Assembly: GCA_029258695.1 (NCBI GenBank)
Contig: JARIBR010000116.1
Span: 1 to 17,028, forward strand
Direction: 5' to 3'
Source: Quadrisphaera sp.
GTDB lineage: Bacteria; Actinomycetota; Actinomycetes; Actinomycetales; Quadrisphaeraceae
Length of the DNA: 17,028 nt
Part shown: positions 1-7,479 of the stretch, piece after piece
How the letters are laid out: each line of letters begins with the position of its first letter
Numbering within the stretch: position 1 is the stretch's first letter
The notes under the pieces: model-generated
What the model saw: only the letters and a program-made list of their open reading frames with translations
Told to the model about the DNA's origin: nothing
The model's database searches: none
Made by a program: the position numbers and the translations under genes

Positions 1-1073
1 ACCCCCAGCATCACCGTCTCGACGGCGCGCGCGGCGGCGTCGAGGCTCTCGCGCCCGACCGCGGGGCTGAGGCCGTCCGCCAGCCGCCGCGCGTACGCGG
101 CAGGGTGCTTGGCGTTCCACCAGCGGATCCCGCCGACGTGGCTGTGGGCCCCCGGCCCCACCCCCCACCAGTCCTGCCCGCGCCAGTACCCCAGGTTGTG
201 CCGCGACGCGCCGACGCCGCCCGCGCCGCCCCGGGCGAAGTTCGACACCTCGTACCAGTCGTAGCCCGCTGCGGACAGCGCCTCGTCGGCCGCCTCGTAG
301 CGGGCCGCGAGGACGTCGTCGTCGGGCAGGGGCAGCAGGCCGCGGCGCACCCGGGCCGCCATCGCGGTGCCGTCCTCGATGACGAGGGCGTAGGCGGAGA
401 CGTGGTCCGGCTCGCAGGCCAGCGCCGCGTCGAGCGAGGTCTGCCAGTCGGGCGCGCTCTCCCCCGGCGTGCCGTAGATGAGGTCCAGGCTGACGCTCAG
501 CCCCGCCTCTCGGGCCCAGCGCACCGCCAGGGGCACGCGCTCCGGGTCGTGGGTGCGCTCCAGGGTGGCCAGGACGTGGGGCACCGCGGACTGCATGCCG
601 AACGAGACGCGCGTGAACCCCGCCGCCGCCAGCCCCTCCAGGGACGCGGGGCTCACCGAGTCGGGGTTGGCCTCCGTGGTGACCTCGGCGCCCTCGACGA
701 GGCCGTGGTGGCCGCGGACGGCGCCCAGCATCGCGGCGAGGTCGCCGGACGGCAGCAGCGTCGGGGTGCCACCGCCGACGAAGACCGTGGACGCTGGGCG
801 CGGCGCGACGCCGCTGGCCGCCAGGACGTCGGCGGCGTACGCCACCTCGACGGCGGCCGCGCGGGCGAAGGTGGCCTGCGAGGCCCCGAGCAGGTCGGAG
901 GGCCCGAGCTCCTGGGCGGTGTAGGTGTTGAAGTCGCAGTACCCGCAGCGCACCGCGCAGAACGGCACGTGGAGGTACACGCCGAGGTCGCGGCGATCGC
1001 TCCCGGCGGCGGCGACCGGCGGGAGGAGGCCGTCGGTGGGGGCGGGGTCGGCGAGGGGCAGGGCGGAGGGCAT
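1..1073 (-). CDS. hemW: HemW, radical-SAM heme chaperone (coproporphyrinogen III oxidase-like), C-terminus cut by window edge
   Basis: About 357 residues are present and the last part of the gene lies beyond base 1. Residues 33-48 read YLHVPFCAVRCGYCDF, giving the radical-SAM cluster motif CxxxCxxC at C39, C43 and C46. Phe follows at the place where true HemN oxidases carry a fourth Cys, which is the usual HemW/HemN distinction. A glycine-rich VFVGGGTPTLL motif (SAM binding) follows, then EANPDS, RVSFGMQS and DLIYGTPGES, and ETVMLG at the window edge, where the HemW C-terminal domain begins. HemW is known to bind heme and deliver it to respiratory enzymes, rather than to oxidise coproporphyrinogen. 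I chose the ATG at 1073: a CACACT hexamer lies 7 nt upstream, so the mRNA may be leaderless. In actinobacteria hemW typically lies downstream of lepA; here several unrelated genes separate them. The identification is firm. Confidence 0.93.
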   Translation of the reverse strand, partial: MPSALPLADPAPTDGLLPPVAAAGSDRRDLGVYLHVPFCAVRCGYCDFNTYTAQELGPSDLLGASQATFARAAAVEVAYAADVLAASGVAPRPASTVFVGGGTPTLLPSGDLAAMLGAVRGHHGLVEGAEVTTEANPDSVSPASLEGLAAAGFTRVSFGMQSAVPHVLATLERTHDPERVPLAVRWAREAGLSVSLDLIYGTPGESAPDWQTSLDAALACEPDHVSAYALVIEDGTAMAARVRRGLLPLPDDDVLAARYEAADEALSAAGYDWYEVSNFARGGAGGVGASRHNLGYWRGQDWWGVGPGAHSHVGGIRWWNAKHPAAYARRLADGLSPAVGRESLDAAARAVETVMLG

Positions 1074-1080
1074 CGCGTCC

Positions 1081-1086
1081 AGTGTG
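1081..1086 (-). promoter_or_regulatory. Possible -10 element for leaderless hemW mRNA
   Basis: Read on the minus strand this is CACACT, seven bases before the hemW ATG at 1073. The spacing fits a transcript that begins at the start codon, and no good Shine-Dalgarno sequence is visible. A perfect 12-bp palindrome, CCGGTCGACCGG (1091-1102), lies just upstream in the spacer/-35 zone and could be an operator. The hexamer matches the actinobacterial TAnnnT consensus only loosely. Confidence 0.3.
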
Positions 1087-1153
1087 CGCGCCGGTCGACC
1101 GGGGCCTCGCGACGGGATCGCCCGGCCGCTCCCCCGGCGCCACGGCCCCGGGT

Positions 1154-1159
1154 TACCGT
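1154..1159 (+). promoter_or_regulatory. -10 element for leaderless GNAT mRNA
   Basis: TACCGT fits the actinobacterial TAnnnT -10 consensus. Seven bases separate it from the GTG at 1167, the spacing expected if transcription starts on the start codon. No -35 box is evident and no ribosome binding site precedes the GTG. With the hemW -10 it makes a compact divergent promoter in the 93-bp gap between the two genes. Confidence 0.5.
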
Positions 1160-1166
1160 CGGCGCC

Positions 1167-1850
1167 GTGGGGGTGATGTCGGCGGCGGTCCTCGCGCCGC
1201 CCGCGGTGAGCCTGGTCCTCGTGACCCGTCGGTCCGCGCGCTCCCTGACCGCGGCGCTGGAGGACCTCCGGCTCGCGGAGGGGCAGGAGCGCTTCGTCCT
1301 GCCACCGACCCTCACGCTCGCCCCGGCTCTCGAGGACGTGAACCGCCTGCCCTTTGCCGTGGTCCGTGCCCGCGCGCCCGCCCGCGGGCGGGCACCGGCC
1401 GGCCGGGGGCCCGGCTCACGGCAGACCTCGCCGCGCCCGGACGTCGTCGGGTTCGGGGTCCTCGACCGCCAGGGCTACCTCGGCCCCCTGCTCGACCGCC
1501 CGGAACGCACGATCCTGCTGCGCGGGTACTGCATCGCCGCTCACGCCCAGGGTCGCGGGTACGGCAGCGCGGGCGCCCGCGAGGTGCGGGCCCTGGCCGG
1601 TCTGGTCGCCCCCTCGAGCGACCTCGTGGTCCTCAGCGTCGACGAGGCGAACGCCGGCGGCCGGCGGGCGTACGCGCGCGCCGGCTTCGTCGACACCACC
1701 GCCCGCTACGAGGGGCGGTCCGGCAGCGAGCTCGTGCTGGCGGCGACGGTGGCCCCTCCGCGGCGCGGCCGTTCGCCCTCCGGCCCTCACGCGCCGCGCG
1801 CGAGCACCTTCTCGGCGCTGGCCCGCAGGGCCTCCGCCAGGCGCAGCTGA
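1167..1850 (+). CDS. GNAT-family N-acetyltransferase
   Basis: A 227-residue protein with the acetyl-CoA-binding motif A signature AQGRGYGSAG (Q128-G129-R130-G131-Y132-G133, matching Q/RxxGxG). It is followed by VVLSVDEANAGGRRAYARAGF, a typical motif B with Asn before the Ala/Tyr/Gly-Phe end of the fold. The N-terminal LRLAEGQERFV resembles polyamine acetyltransferase-like GNATs (PaiA/BltD type), but the substrate cannot be read from the sequence. A low-complexity insert rich in Ala, Arg, Gly and Pro interrupts the domain around residues 70-90, before the VGFGVLD strand. GTG 1167 is preferred as a leaderless start; GTG 1173 and ATG 1176 are in frame. The tail runs 64 nt into the convergent MOSC gene, and the final Ser/Arg-rich residues are probably dispensable. 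Confidence 0.8.
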   Translation: MGVMSAAVLAPPAVSLVLVTRRSARSLTAALEDLRLAEGQERFVLPPTLTLAPALEDVNRLPFAVVRARAPARGRAPAGRGPGSRQTSPRPDVVGFGVLDRQGYLGPLLDRPERTILLRGYCIAAHAQGRGYGSAGAREVRALAGLVAPSSDLVVLSVDEANAGGRRAYARAGFVDTTARYEGRSGSELVLAATVAPPRRGRSPSGPHAPRASTFSALARRASARRS

Positions 1851-2506
1851 CCGTCCTCACCGGCCCCGAGCAGCGTGCGGGCCCGCGAGGAGGCGCCGTC
1901 GGTGCGCTGGCCCGTGAACCACGTCTGCACGCTGATGCCGTGCGCGGGGCGGGAGAGGACGGCCACGGCGTCGCCCGCACCCACCGTCCCGGCGGACTCC
2001 ACGCGCAGGTAGGCGCCGACGAGCCCCACCTGCGTGAACTGCTTGACCCAGCGGGCCGTCGCCTCGGACTCCCCGAAGCGGTCGCGGACGAAGCGCGCGA
2101 GGGTCTGGCACGGGGTGCGGGGCTGGGTGACCTCCAGCACGGGGCCCACCCCCGGCTCGCCGACCTGCCAGCGCTCGCCGAGGACGGCGCCGTCCACGTC
2201 GACGCCGGCCAGGCGCAGGTTCTCCCCGAAGGCCCCCGCCGGCACCGGCGCACCGAGCCGCCGCTCCCACGTGGTGGCTGCGTCCTGGCCGTAGGCGTAC
2301 ACGGCCTTGTCCACGCCGCCGTGGTCGGGGACGTCGCGGATCACGTCGCCGTCGACGCCGAGAGGGCCGAGGGCCACGGGCCCCGCCACGGGCCGCTTGT
2401 CGATCCCCGTGGAGCCCGGGGCGTTGTCGTCGGGGCGGACCGCGTGCGTGCGGCATACCGCCAGCACCTCGCCCCGGCCGGTGGTCGATGGCTCCGGCGC
2501 GCTCAT
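1787..2506 (-). CDS. MOSC-domain protein (YiiM-like)
   Basis: A 239-residue protein carrying the MOSC (Mo cofactor sulfurase C-terminal) domain. Visible signatures are GIDKRPV (34-40), DHGGVDKAVYAYG (61-73), GAFGENL (91-97) and TQPRTPCQTLARF (127-139); Cys133 is the conserved MOSC cysteine. MOSC proteins bind molybdenum cofactor or handle sulfur. YiiM-type members reduce N-hydroxylated compounds such as 6-hydroxylaminopurine in other bacteria, and that role is only an inference here. The ATG at 2506 is preferred because AAGGA stands 8 nt before it (2515-2519). An upstream in-frame ATG (2515) would overlap that site, and longer frames lie in the neighbouring promoter. It converges with the GNAT gene, overlapping by 64 nt, and is divergent from the kinase with only about 29 bp between starts. 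Confidence 0.85.
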   Translation of the reverse strand: MSAPEPSTTGRGEVLAVCRTHAVRPDDNAPGSTGIDKRPVAGPVALGPLGVDGDVIRDVPDHGGVDKAVYAYGQDAATTWERRLGAPVPAGAFGENLRLAGVDVDGAVLGERWQVGEPGVGPVLEVTQPRTPCQTLARFVRDRFGESEATARWVKQFTQVGLVGAYLRVESAGTVGAGDAVAVLSRPAHGISVQTWFTGQRTDGASSRARTLLGAGEDGQLRLAEALRASAEKVLARGA

Positions 2507-2514
2507 GGGCGCCA

Positions 2515-2519
2515 TCCTT
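2515..2519 (-). promoter_or_regulatory. Ribosome binding site deciding the MOSC start
   Basis: AAGGA on the minus strand, eight bases before ATG 2506. It supports that start over the ATG at 2515, which overlaps this site, and over longer upstream frames. Confidence 0.6.
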
Positions 2520-2535
2520 GCGCTTGGATACCGTG

Positions 2536-3219
2536 GTGTCACCCACCCCTGCGCCCTCCCCCACGCCCCTGACCGAGCTCGTCGAGGCCGCCGCGGCACT
2601 CGCCGCCTCCTCGACCCCCGGCCGCCGGAGGATCCTCGGCCTCACCGGGCCGCCCGGCGCCGGCAAGTCCACGCTCGCGGGCGCCCTGGTCGACGTGCTC
2701 GGGCCGGGCGTCGCGGCAGCGGTGCCCATGGACGGGTTCCACCTCAGCGACACGACGCTCGAGGCCCTCGGACGCCTGGAGGCCAAGGGGGCGCCGGACA
2801 CCTTCGACGCCGGCGGCTACGCAGCCCTGCTCGGGCGGCTGCGCGGCGCCACCACCGTGGTGCACGTCCCCCGCTTCGACCGCCACCGGGAGGAGTCCAT
2901 CGGCTCCGCGATCCCCGTCGCGCCCGAGGTTCCGCTGATCATCACCGAGGGCAACTACCTGCTGCTCGACGCCGAGAGCGCCCCCGACCTCGACGCGGAC
3001 CTCCTCGCGGACTACGCCGACGCCCGTTCCTGCCTGGACGAGGTGTGGTTCGTCGAGCTGGACGACGCCGTGCGCCGCGAGCGCCTCACGGCCCGGCACG
3101 TGGAGCACGGGCAGGACGCCGACGCCGCACGCGCCCGGGCCACCGGCAGCGACGAGCTCAACGCCGGGCTGGTGGCCGCCACTCGGGAGCGGGCGGACCG
3201 CGTGGTGGTGCCGGGCTGA
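2536..3219 (+). CDS. P-loop nucleoside/nucleotide kinase of the PRK/uridine kinase superfamily
   Basis: A 227-residue protein with a Walker A motif GPPGAGKST (38-46) followed by PMDGFHLSD (64-72). The second motif is typical of the phosphoribulokinase/uridine kinase/pantothenate kinase superfamily, where the Asp helps position the phosphoryl acceptor. Further family marks are LEAKGAPDTFDAGGY, VPRFDRHREE and IITEGNYLLL. Proteins of this type (relatives of E. coli YggC) are annotated as nucleoside/nucleotide, fructose or pantothenate kinases without a settled substrate, so I assign only the class. The start is GTG 2536, or the adjacent in-frame GTG 2533, with a TAnnnT-like TACCGT at 2529-2534 nearby. 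The gene stands alone: divergent from the MOSC gene and 25 bp from the end of the convergent MFS gene. Confidence 0.85.
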   Translation: MSPTPAPSPTPLTELVEAAAALAASSTPGRRRILGLTGPPGAGKSTLAGALVDVLGPGVAAAVPMDGFHLSDTTLEALGRLEAKGAPDTFDAGGYAALLGRLRGATTVVHVPRFDRHREESIGSAIPVAPEVPLIITEGNYLLLDAESAPDLDADLLADYADARSCLDEVWFVELDDAVRRERLTARHVEHGQDADAARARATGSDELNAGLVAATRERADRVVVPG

Positions 3220-3244
3220 CGGCCGGGGCCACCGCCGAGATCGG

Positions 3245-4468
3245 TCAGGCAGAGCTCTCGGAGCGCCGTGCCCGCACGGCGAGGGGCAGCGTGAGGCAGG
3301 AGATCGCCGCGGTGACGAGCAGCGCCGACGGGAAGGAGAAGCCTGCCGCGAGGGCGCCGACCAGGACGGAGCCCAGCCCCGTCCCGGCGTCGAAGCCGAT
3401 GTTCCACACGGCGCTGGCCGTGGCGTACTCGTCGTCTCTCACGGCGGCCAGCGAGAGCAGCAGGGTGAGGCTCTGCAGCCCTCCGTAGGACACGCCCACG
3501 AGCAGCATGGCGAGCAGCAGCCACGGCACGCGGGTCTGCGCCGGGTCGACCACGGACAGCGCCGCGAGGCTCAGCCCCGTCACGGTGAGCAGGACGAGCG
3601 GGGCCAGGAAGACGCGCGCGCCGTGGCGGTCTGCCAGCGCGCCGAAGCGCCAGCGGCTCAGCGCCGCCATGGCGGTGAGAAGCGCCAGGCCTGCCGTCGT
3701 CGCGGCCGGCACCGAGCTCATCTGCGGGACGAACGTGATGAGGGCCCCGCCGGGGAGGGTGATGCCGAGCAGCAGGACCATCGGCGGCCCGAGGACCGGG
3801 ACGAGCTCGCGTGCCCGCGAGGTGCCGCCGGGCGCGCCCGAGGTCGCGTCCGGAACGGGCGCCGCCGCTCGCGCCGGCTCGTCCGGGTCCCGGCGCGAGG
3901 CTCGGGCGAGGGCGGGGACGGCGGCCGCACCGAGCACGGGGATGGTCCCCAGCCCGAAGACCGCCCAGAAGCCGACGGTCTCGGTGAGCCACGTCCCGGC
4001 GGGCAGCAGGACCAGCTGGGGCACCGCGATCGCTGCGCCGTAGGCACCGATGGCTGCTCCGTGGCGCTCCCGCGTCACCAGGCTCGCGACCGTGGTCGAG
4101 CCGATCACGGTCAGGGCCCCGAAGCCGACCCCGCGCAGCACGGACATCGCGAGGATCCACGCGAGCTGGTCGGAGACGAGGTACAGCAGCGAGGGGCCCC
4201 CGAGCAGGAGGAGCCCGGCGCTCAGCGTCCGGCCGGTGCCGTGGCGGCGCAGGAGCCCGGGGACGAGCCCCTGCGTGGCCACCGTGGCGAGCAGCAGCGC
4301 CCCGTTGACGAGCCCCGCTCCGGCCGAGCCGGCTCCTCCCCGCACCGCCCACAGCGGGGCGACCGGCAGCAGGACGGCGTACCCGGCGAACCCTGCTGCC
4401 GTGACGGCCAGCAGCGCCGGCATCCCCCTCGCGCGCCACACCGGTGACGAGGCGTCACGCTGGCTCAT
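3245..4468 (-). CDS. MFS transporter (12-TM major facilitator)
   Basis: A 407-residue, strongly hydrophobic protein laid out as two six-helix halves joined by a charged, Ala/Pro-rich cytoplasmic loop at about residues 190-220. The first half begins near residue 17 and has the loop LRRHGTGRTL (about 73-82) after TM2. The second half has the equivalent FGALADRHGARVFLAP, a motif-A-like loop (GxLADRxGxR). VLRGVGFGALTVIGSTTVASLVTRERHGAAIGAYG is a TM4-5 region of the drug or sugar exporter type. This is a secondary transporter in the plasma membrane; the substrate is unknown. ATG 4468 overlaps the end of the upstream DUF1275 frame by 14 nt, so the two were probably cotranslated. An efflux role would be inference only. 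Confidence 0.87.
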   Translation of the reverse strand: MSQRDASSPVWRARGMPALLAVTAAGFAGYAVLLPVAPLWAVRGGAGSAGAGLVNGALLLATVATQGLVPGLLRRHGTGRTLSAGLLLLGGPSLLYLVSDQLAWILAMSVLRGVGFGALTVIGSTTVASLVTRERHGAAIGAYGAAIAVPQLVLLPAGTWLTETVGFWAVFGLGTIPVLGAAAVPALARASRRDPDEPARAAAPVPDATSGAPGGTSRARELVPVLGPPMVLLLGITLPGGALITFVPQMSSVPAATTAGLALLTAMAALSRWRFGALADRHGARVFLAPLVLLTVTGLSLAALSVVDPAQTRVPWLLLAMLLVGVSYGGLQSLTLLLSLAAVRDDEYATASAVWNIGFDAGTGLGSVLVGALAAGFSFPSALLVTAAISCLTLPLAVRARRSESSA

Positions 4469-5194
4469 GCGCTCGCCCGCTCCCGCTCTCCGTGCGGCGG
4501 CGCGCCAGCGCAGCGACGAGCGCGACCGCGGTGGCCACCACCGCCGGCACGGGCGCCCAGAGAGGGTCGGCGGACAGGACCAGCGCCCCCACCGTCGCTC
4601 CCGCCACGAGCGCGAGGACCGCGAGCAGGCGCTCGGTCCGGTGGCCCGGCACGCGCTCGGCGACGTCGCGGACGAGGTTGGTGAGCATGCCGGTGACGAA
4701 GGTGGTCGACATGCCCCCCATGCCGGCGCCGACCCGGCGGGTCACCACCGTCTGCAGGCCCATGGCGATGCCCGACAGCCCGACGAGCACCACCGCCAGC
4801 GACGTGCCGGCCGGTGGGGCGCTCCCGAGGAGCCACCCGGCCGTGACCGCGAGCTGGGCGAGGCCCGCCACCACCAGCACCGTGATCGGTCCCATGACGG
4901 CCGGCCGGCGGCGGGCGAGGGAGAACCCCGCCCAGGCGGCCACGACGAAGCCGGCGATCGCCACGAGGATGCTCGGCACGAACCCCGCGTACCCCGGGCG
5001 CGCGACGAGACCGACCAGCACGAGGTTGCCGGTCATGGTGGCCATGGGGGCCCCTCCCGCGCGGCGCGTGGGGGAAAGACCTCACCGAGGGCGAGGAAGG
5101 CGAAGGCGTCGGTGGCGCCGGCGCAGAACGCGAGCGCCACGAGCATCGTGAGCGTGGCGGCGGGCGTGGCCTGGCCGGAGGAGCGGTCGGGCAC
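4455..5194 (-). pseudogene. DUF1275 (YoaK-like) membrane protein, interrupted by 29 bp
   Basis: GTG 5194, preceded by GAGGAG ten bases upstream, opens a frame encoding the family's N-terminal helix (MLVALAFCAGATDAFAFLAL, then GEVF). After the TTT codon at 5075-5077 come 29 bases (5046-5074), then ATG 5045 continues the family sequence in another frame as MATMTGNLVLVGLV, through GAGMGGMSTTFVTGMLTNLV to the stop at 4455 (196 codons). Joining the parts without the 29 bases gives a normal GEVF-MATMTGN junction. The N-terminal frame alone ends at TGA 5033-5035 after 53 codons. That TGA overlaps the ATG at 5034-5036 as ATGA, so a two-polypeptide product by coupled reinitiation is possible. Intact relatives have about six TM helices and unknown function. 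It lies 46 bp downstream of lepA. The disruption is seen; whether it is inactive is inference. Confidence 0.72.
5046..5074. other. 29-bp frame-disrupting segment inside the DUF1275 gene
   Basis: A segment made almost only of G and C, bounded on both sides by a run of five G (five C in the gene's direction). The two runs look like a short direct repeat around 19 unrelated bases. Its length is not a multiple of three, so it shifts the DUF1275 frame. It contains the palindrome GGGGCCCC. Confidence 0.6.
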
Positions 5195-5236
5195 GGTGGT
5201 CGGGCTCCTCGGTGGTCGGGCTCCTCGGTGGTCGGG
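5194..5236. repeat. 16-bp tandem repeat (2.7 copies) in the lepA-DUF1275 gap
   Basis: Unit CGGTGGTCGGGCTCCT at 5194-5209 and 5210-5225, followed by an 11-base partial copy at 5226-5236. On the minus strand each full unit carries AGGAG, so the duplication multiplies the ribosome binding site of the DUF1275 frame. The array fills nearly the whole gap between the lepA stop (5241) and GTG 5194. Confidence 0.9.
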
Positions 5237-5240
5237 CGGA

Positions 5241-7148
5241 TCAGCGCTTGGCGGCGTCCTTGGTGGCGGTGCCCCCGGCGCCGTCCGAGCTCAGCGCCGC
5301 GATGAACGCCTCCTGCGGCACCTCCACGCGGCCCACCATCTTCATGCGCTTCTTGCCCTCCTTCTGCTTCTCGAGGAGCTTGCGCTTGCGCGTGATGTCG
5401 CCGCCGTAGCACTTGGCGAGGACGTCCTTGCGGATGGCGCGGACCGTCTCGCGGGCGATGACGCGCGAGCCGATGGCCGCCTGGACGGGCACCTCGAACT
5501 GCTGGCGCGGGATGAGCTCGCGGAGCTTGCCGGCCATCATCAGCCCGTAGGCGTAGGACTTCTCCCGGTGGACGATGGCGGAGAACGCGTCGACCATCTC
5601 GCCCTGGAGGAGGATGTCGACCTTGACCAGGTCCGCCTCCTGCTCGCCGTCGACGTCGTAGTCGAAGCTCGCGTACCCGCGCGTGCGGGACTTCAGGGCG
5701 TCGAAGAAGTCGAAGACGATCTCGGCCATGGGCAGGCGGTAGCGCATCTCCACGCGCTCGGGCGAGAGGTAGTCCATCCCCTGCAGCTCACCGCGCCGGC
5801 TCTGGCACAGCTCCATGACGGTGCCGATGAACTCCGAGGGGCAGAGCACCGTCGCCTTGACGACCGGCTCGCTCACCGCGGCGATCTTGCCGGTCGGGTA
5901 CTCCGAGGGGTTGGTGACGGTGACCTCACGCCCGTTCTCCAGCCGCACCTCGTAGACGACGGAGGGGGCGGTGGCGATCATGTCGAGGCCGAACTCCCGC
6001 TCGAGGCGGTCGCGGGTGATCTCCAGGTGCAGCAGGCCCAGGAAGCCGCACCGGTAGCCGAACCCTAGCGCCACGGAGGTCTCCGGCTCGTAGGTCAGGG
6101 CCGCGTCGTTGAGCTTGAGGCGGTCCAGGGCGTCGCGCAGCAGGGGGTAGTCCGAGCCGTCGAGGGGGAAGAGCCCGGAGAAGACCATCGGCTTGGGGTC
6201 CGCGTACTCCCCCGCGGTGACCTGCGAGGGCCGCGAGGACAGCGTGACGGTGTCGCCGACGCGTGACTGGCGCACGTCCTTCACGCCGGTGATGAGGTAG
6301 CCCACCTCTCCGACGCCGAGGCCGCCGGTGGGCGAGGGCTCCGGGGAGCTCACACCGATCTCGAGGAGGTCGTGCGTGGCCCGCGTCGACATCATGACGA
6401 TCTTCTCGCGCGGGGCCAGGCGGCCGTCGACGACCCGGACGTAGGTGACCACGCCGCGGTAGGTGTCGTAGACGGAGTCGAAGATCATCGCCCGCGTCGG
6501 GGCCTCGGGGTCGCCGACCGGGGCCGGGATCATCTCGACGATGTGGTCCAGCAGCTCGGTGACGCCCGCGCCGGTCTTGCCCGAGACGCGCAGCACGTCG
6601 CCGGGCTCGACGCCGACGAGGCTCGCGAGCTCCTCGGCGTAGCGCTCCGGCTGCGCGGCGGGCAGGTCGATCTTGTTGAGCACCGGGACGATCGCGAGGT
6701 CGTTCTCCATGGCGAGGTAGAGGTTCGCCAGGGTCTGCGCCTCGATGCCCTGGGCGGCGTCGACGAGCAGCACCGCTCCCTCGCAGGCGGCCAGGGAGCG
6801 GGAGACCTCGTAGGTGAAGTCCACGTGCCCGGGTGTGTCGATCATGTTGAGGGCGTGCGTCGTGGTGGCGCCGCCGGTGCTGACCGCCCACGGCATGCGG
6901 ACCGCCTGGCTCTTGATGGTGATGCCGCGCTCGCGCTCGATGTCCATGCGGTCGAGGTACTGCGCGCGCATGGCTCTCGGGTCCACGGCTCCGGTGACCT
7001 GGAGCATCCGGTCCGCGAGGGTGGACTTGCCGTGGTCGATGTGGGCGATGATGCAGAAGTTCCGCAGCAGCTCCGGCGCGGTGGCACCGGGGCTCACGGA
7101 GGCCTGCGAGGTGGTGGTCGTCGAGGTGGCGGGTGGCACGGGCGCCAT
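5241..7148 (-). CDS. lepA: Elongation factor 4 (LepA), ribosome-associated translational GTPase
   Basis: A 635-residue protein of normal LepA length for actinobacteria. GTPase motifs are clear: G1 AHIDHGKST (35-43), G2 region [11 protein letters not shown] (71-81), G3 DTPGH (104-108) and G4 NKID (158-161). EF-G-like domains II, III and V follow, including [16 protein letters not shown] and [12 protein letters not shown]. The LepA-specific C-terminal domain has [37 protein letters not shown] and the basic [20 protein letters not shown]. The protein binds 70S ribosomes; back-translocation and a role in initiation or assembly have both been proposed. The first ~28 residues, rich in Thr, Ser, Pro and Ala, are a variable N-terminal tail before [13 protein letters not shown]. 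The ATG at 7148 has only a weak GGGA upstream. It heads a possible operon with the DUF1275 and MFS genes. Confidence 0.97.
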   Translation of the reverse strand: MAPVPPATSTTTTSQASVSPGATAPELLRNFCIIAHIDHGKSTLADRMLQVTGAVDPRAMRAQYLDRMDIERERGITIKSQAVRMPWAVSTGGATTTHALNMIDTPGHVDFTYEVSRSLAACEGAVLLVDAAQGIEAQTLANLYLAMENDLAIVPVLNKIDLPAAQPERYAEELASLVGVEPGDVLRVSGKTGAGVTELLDHIVEMIPAPVGDPEAPTRAMIFDSVYDTYRGVVTYVRVVDGRLAPREKIVMMSTRATHDLLEIGVSSPEPSPTGGLGVGEVGYLITGVKDVRQSRVGDTVTLSSRPSQVTAGEYADPKPMVFSGLFPLDGSDYPLLRDALDRLKLNDAALTYEPETSVALGFGYRCGFLGLLHLEITRDRLEREFGLDMIATAPSVVYEVRLENGREVTVTNPSEYPTGKIAAVSEPVVKATVLCPSEFIGTVMELCQSRRGELQGMDYLSPERVEMRYRLPMAEIVFDFFDALKSRTRGYASFDYDVDGEQEADLVKVDILLQGEMVDAFSAIVHREKSYAYGLMMAGKLRELIPRQQFEVPVQAAIGSRVIARETVRAIRKDVLAKCYGGDITRKRKLLEKQKEGKKRMKMVGRVEVPQEAFIAALSSDGAGGTATKDAAKR

Positions 7149-7479
7149 CGTCCCACGGGGCGCGGCGCGCGGGCGGCGGCTGGCGACGGGTGCGCCCCCA
7201 CCGTCCGGGGACGTCCAGCGGCGCGGGAGGCACGCTCAGCCCGGCGCCACGTCCCCGGTCCGCGCCGGGTGTCGCCCGGGAGCTGCCTCGCCTCCGCGAC
7301 CGCGCTCGCGACCGCGTCCTGGACCCACCGGGGGAACCTCCGCCGCGACCGTGTCCTCGCGGCCGGGCCGATGCCCGGACGGATCACGGGCGGGTCGCCT
7401 CACGCCGCGCCACCATCACGAATCACCCCTACGGTGCGTATCACCCCGACCACAGGGGGCCACCAGCCGAGGAGCTCCG
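7149..7479. other. 331-bp divergent spacer between lepA and the amidase gene
   Basis: It holds the amidase promoter and ribosome binding site at its right end and presumably the lepA promoter, for which I find no clear -10 box. A minus-strand frame begins at 7387 and runs into lepA. Its first half has a plausible helix (VQDAVASAVAEAR, then LPGDTRRGPG), and its second half is low-complexity Pro/Arg. I regard it as non-coding or at most a gene remnant. No RNA gene or terminator is evident. Confidence 0.5.
7430..7474 (+). promoter_or_regulatory. Promoter and ribosome binding site of the secreted amidase
   Basis: TACGGT at 7430-7435 fits the TAnnnT -10 consensus and would start transcription near 7442. 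GAGGAG at 7469-7474 is a strong Shine-Dalgarno sequence five bases before ATG 7480 and fixes that start. No convincing -35 box is present. Confidence 0.5.

Noticed and set aside
105..1166. Long plus-strand frame running into the GNAT gene
   Set aside because: It is antisense to hemW, whose CxxxCxxC and GGGTPT motifs are unmistakable, and its product is low-complexity Arg/Ala/Gly. Only the part from 1167 is a gene.
5046..5074. Programmed -1 frameshift at TTTCCCCC in the DUF1275 gene
   Set aside because: The site does not match a standard X XXY YYZ slippery heptamer and would insert ten extra residues in a conserved loop; insertion or split gene is simpler, though not excluded.
4050..6068. 672-codon plus-strand frame opposite the MFS, DUF1275 and lepA genes
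   Set aside because: Open only because of high GC. The product is His/Asp/Arg repeats with no domain, and the opposite strand has clear families.
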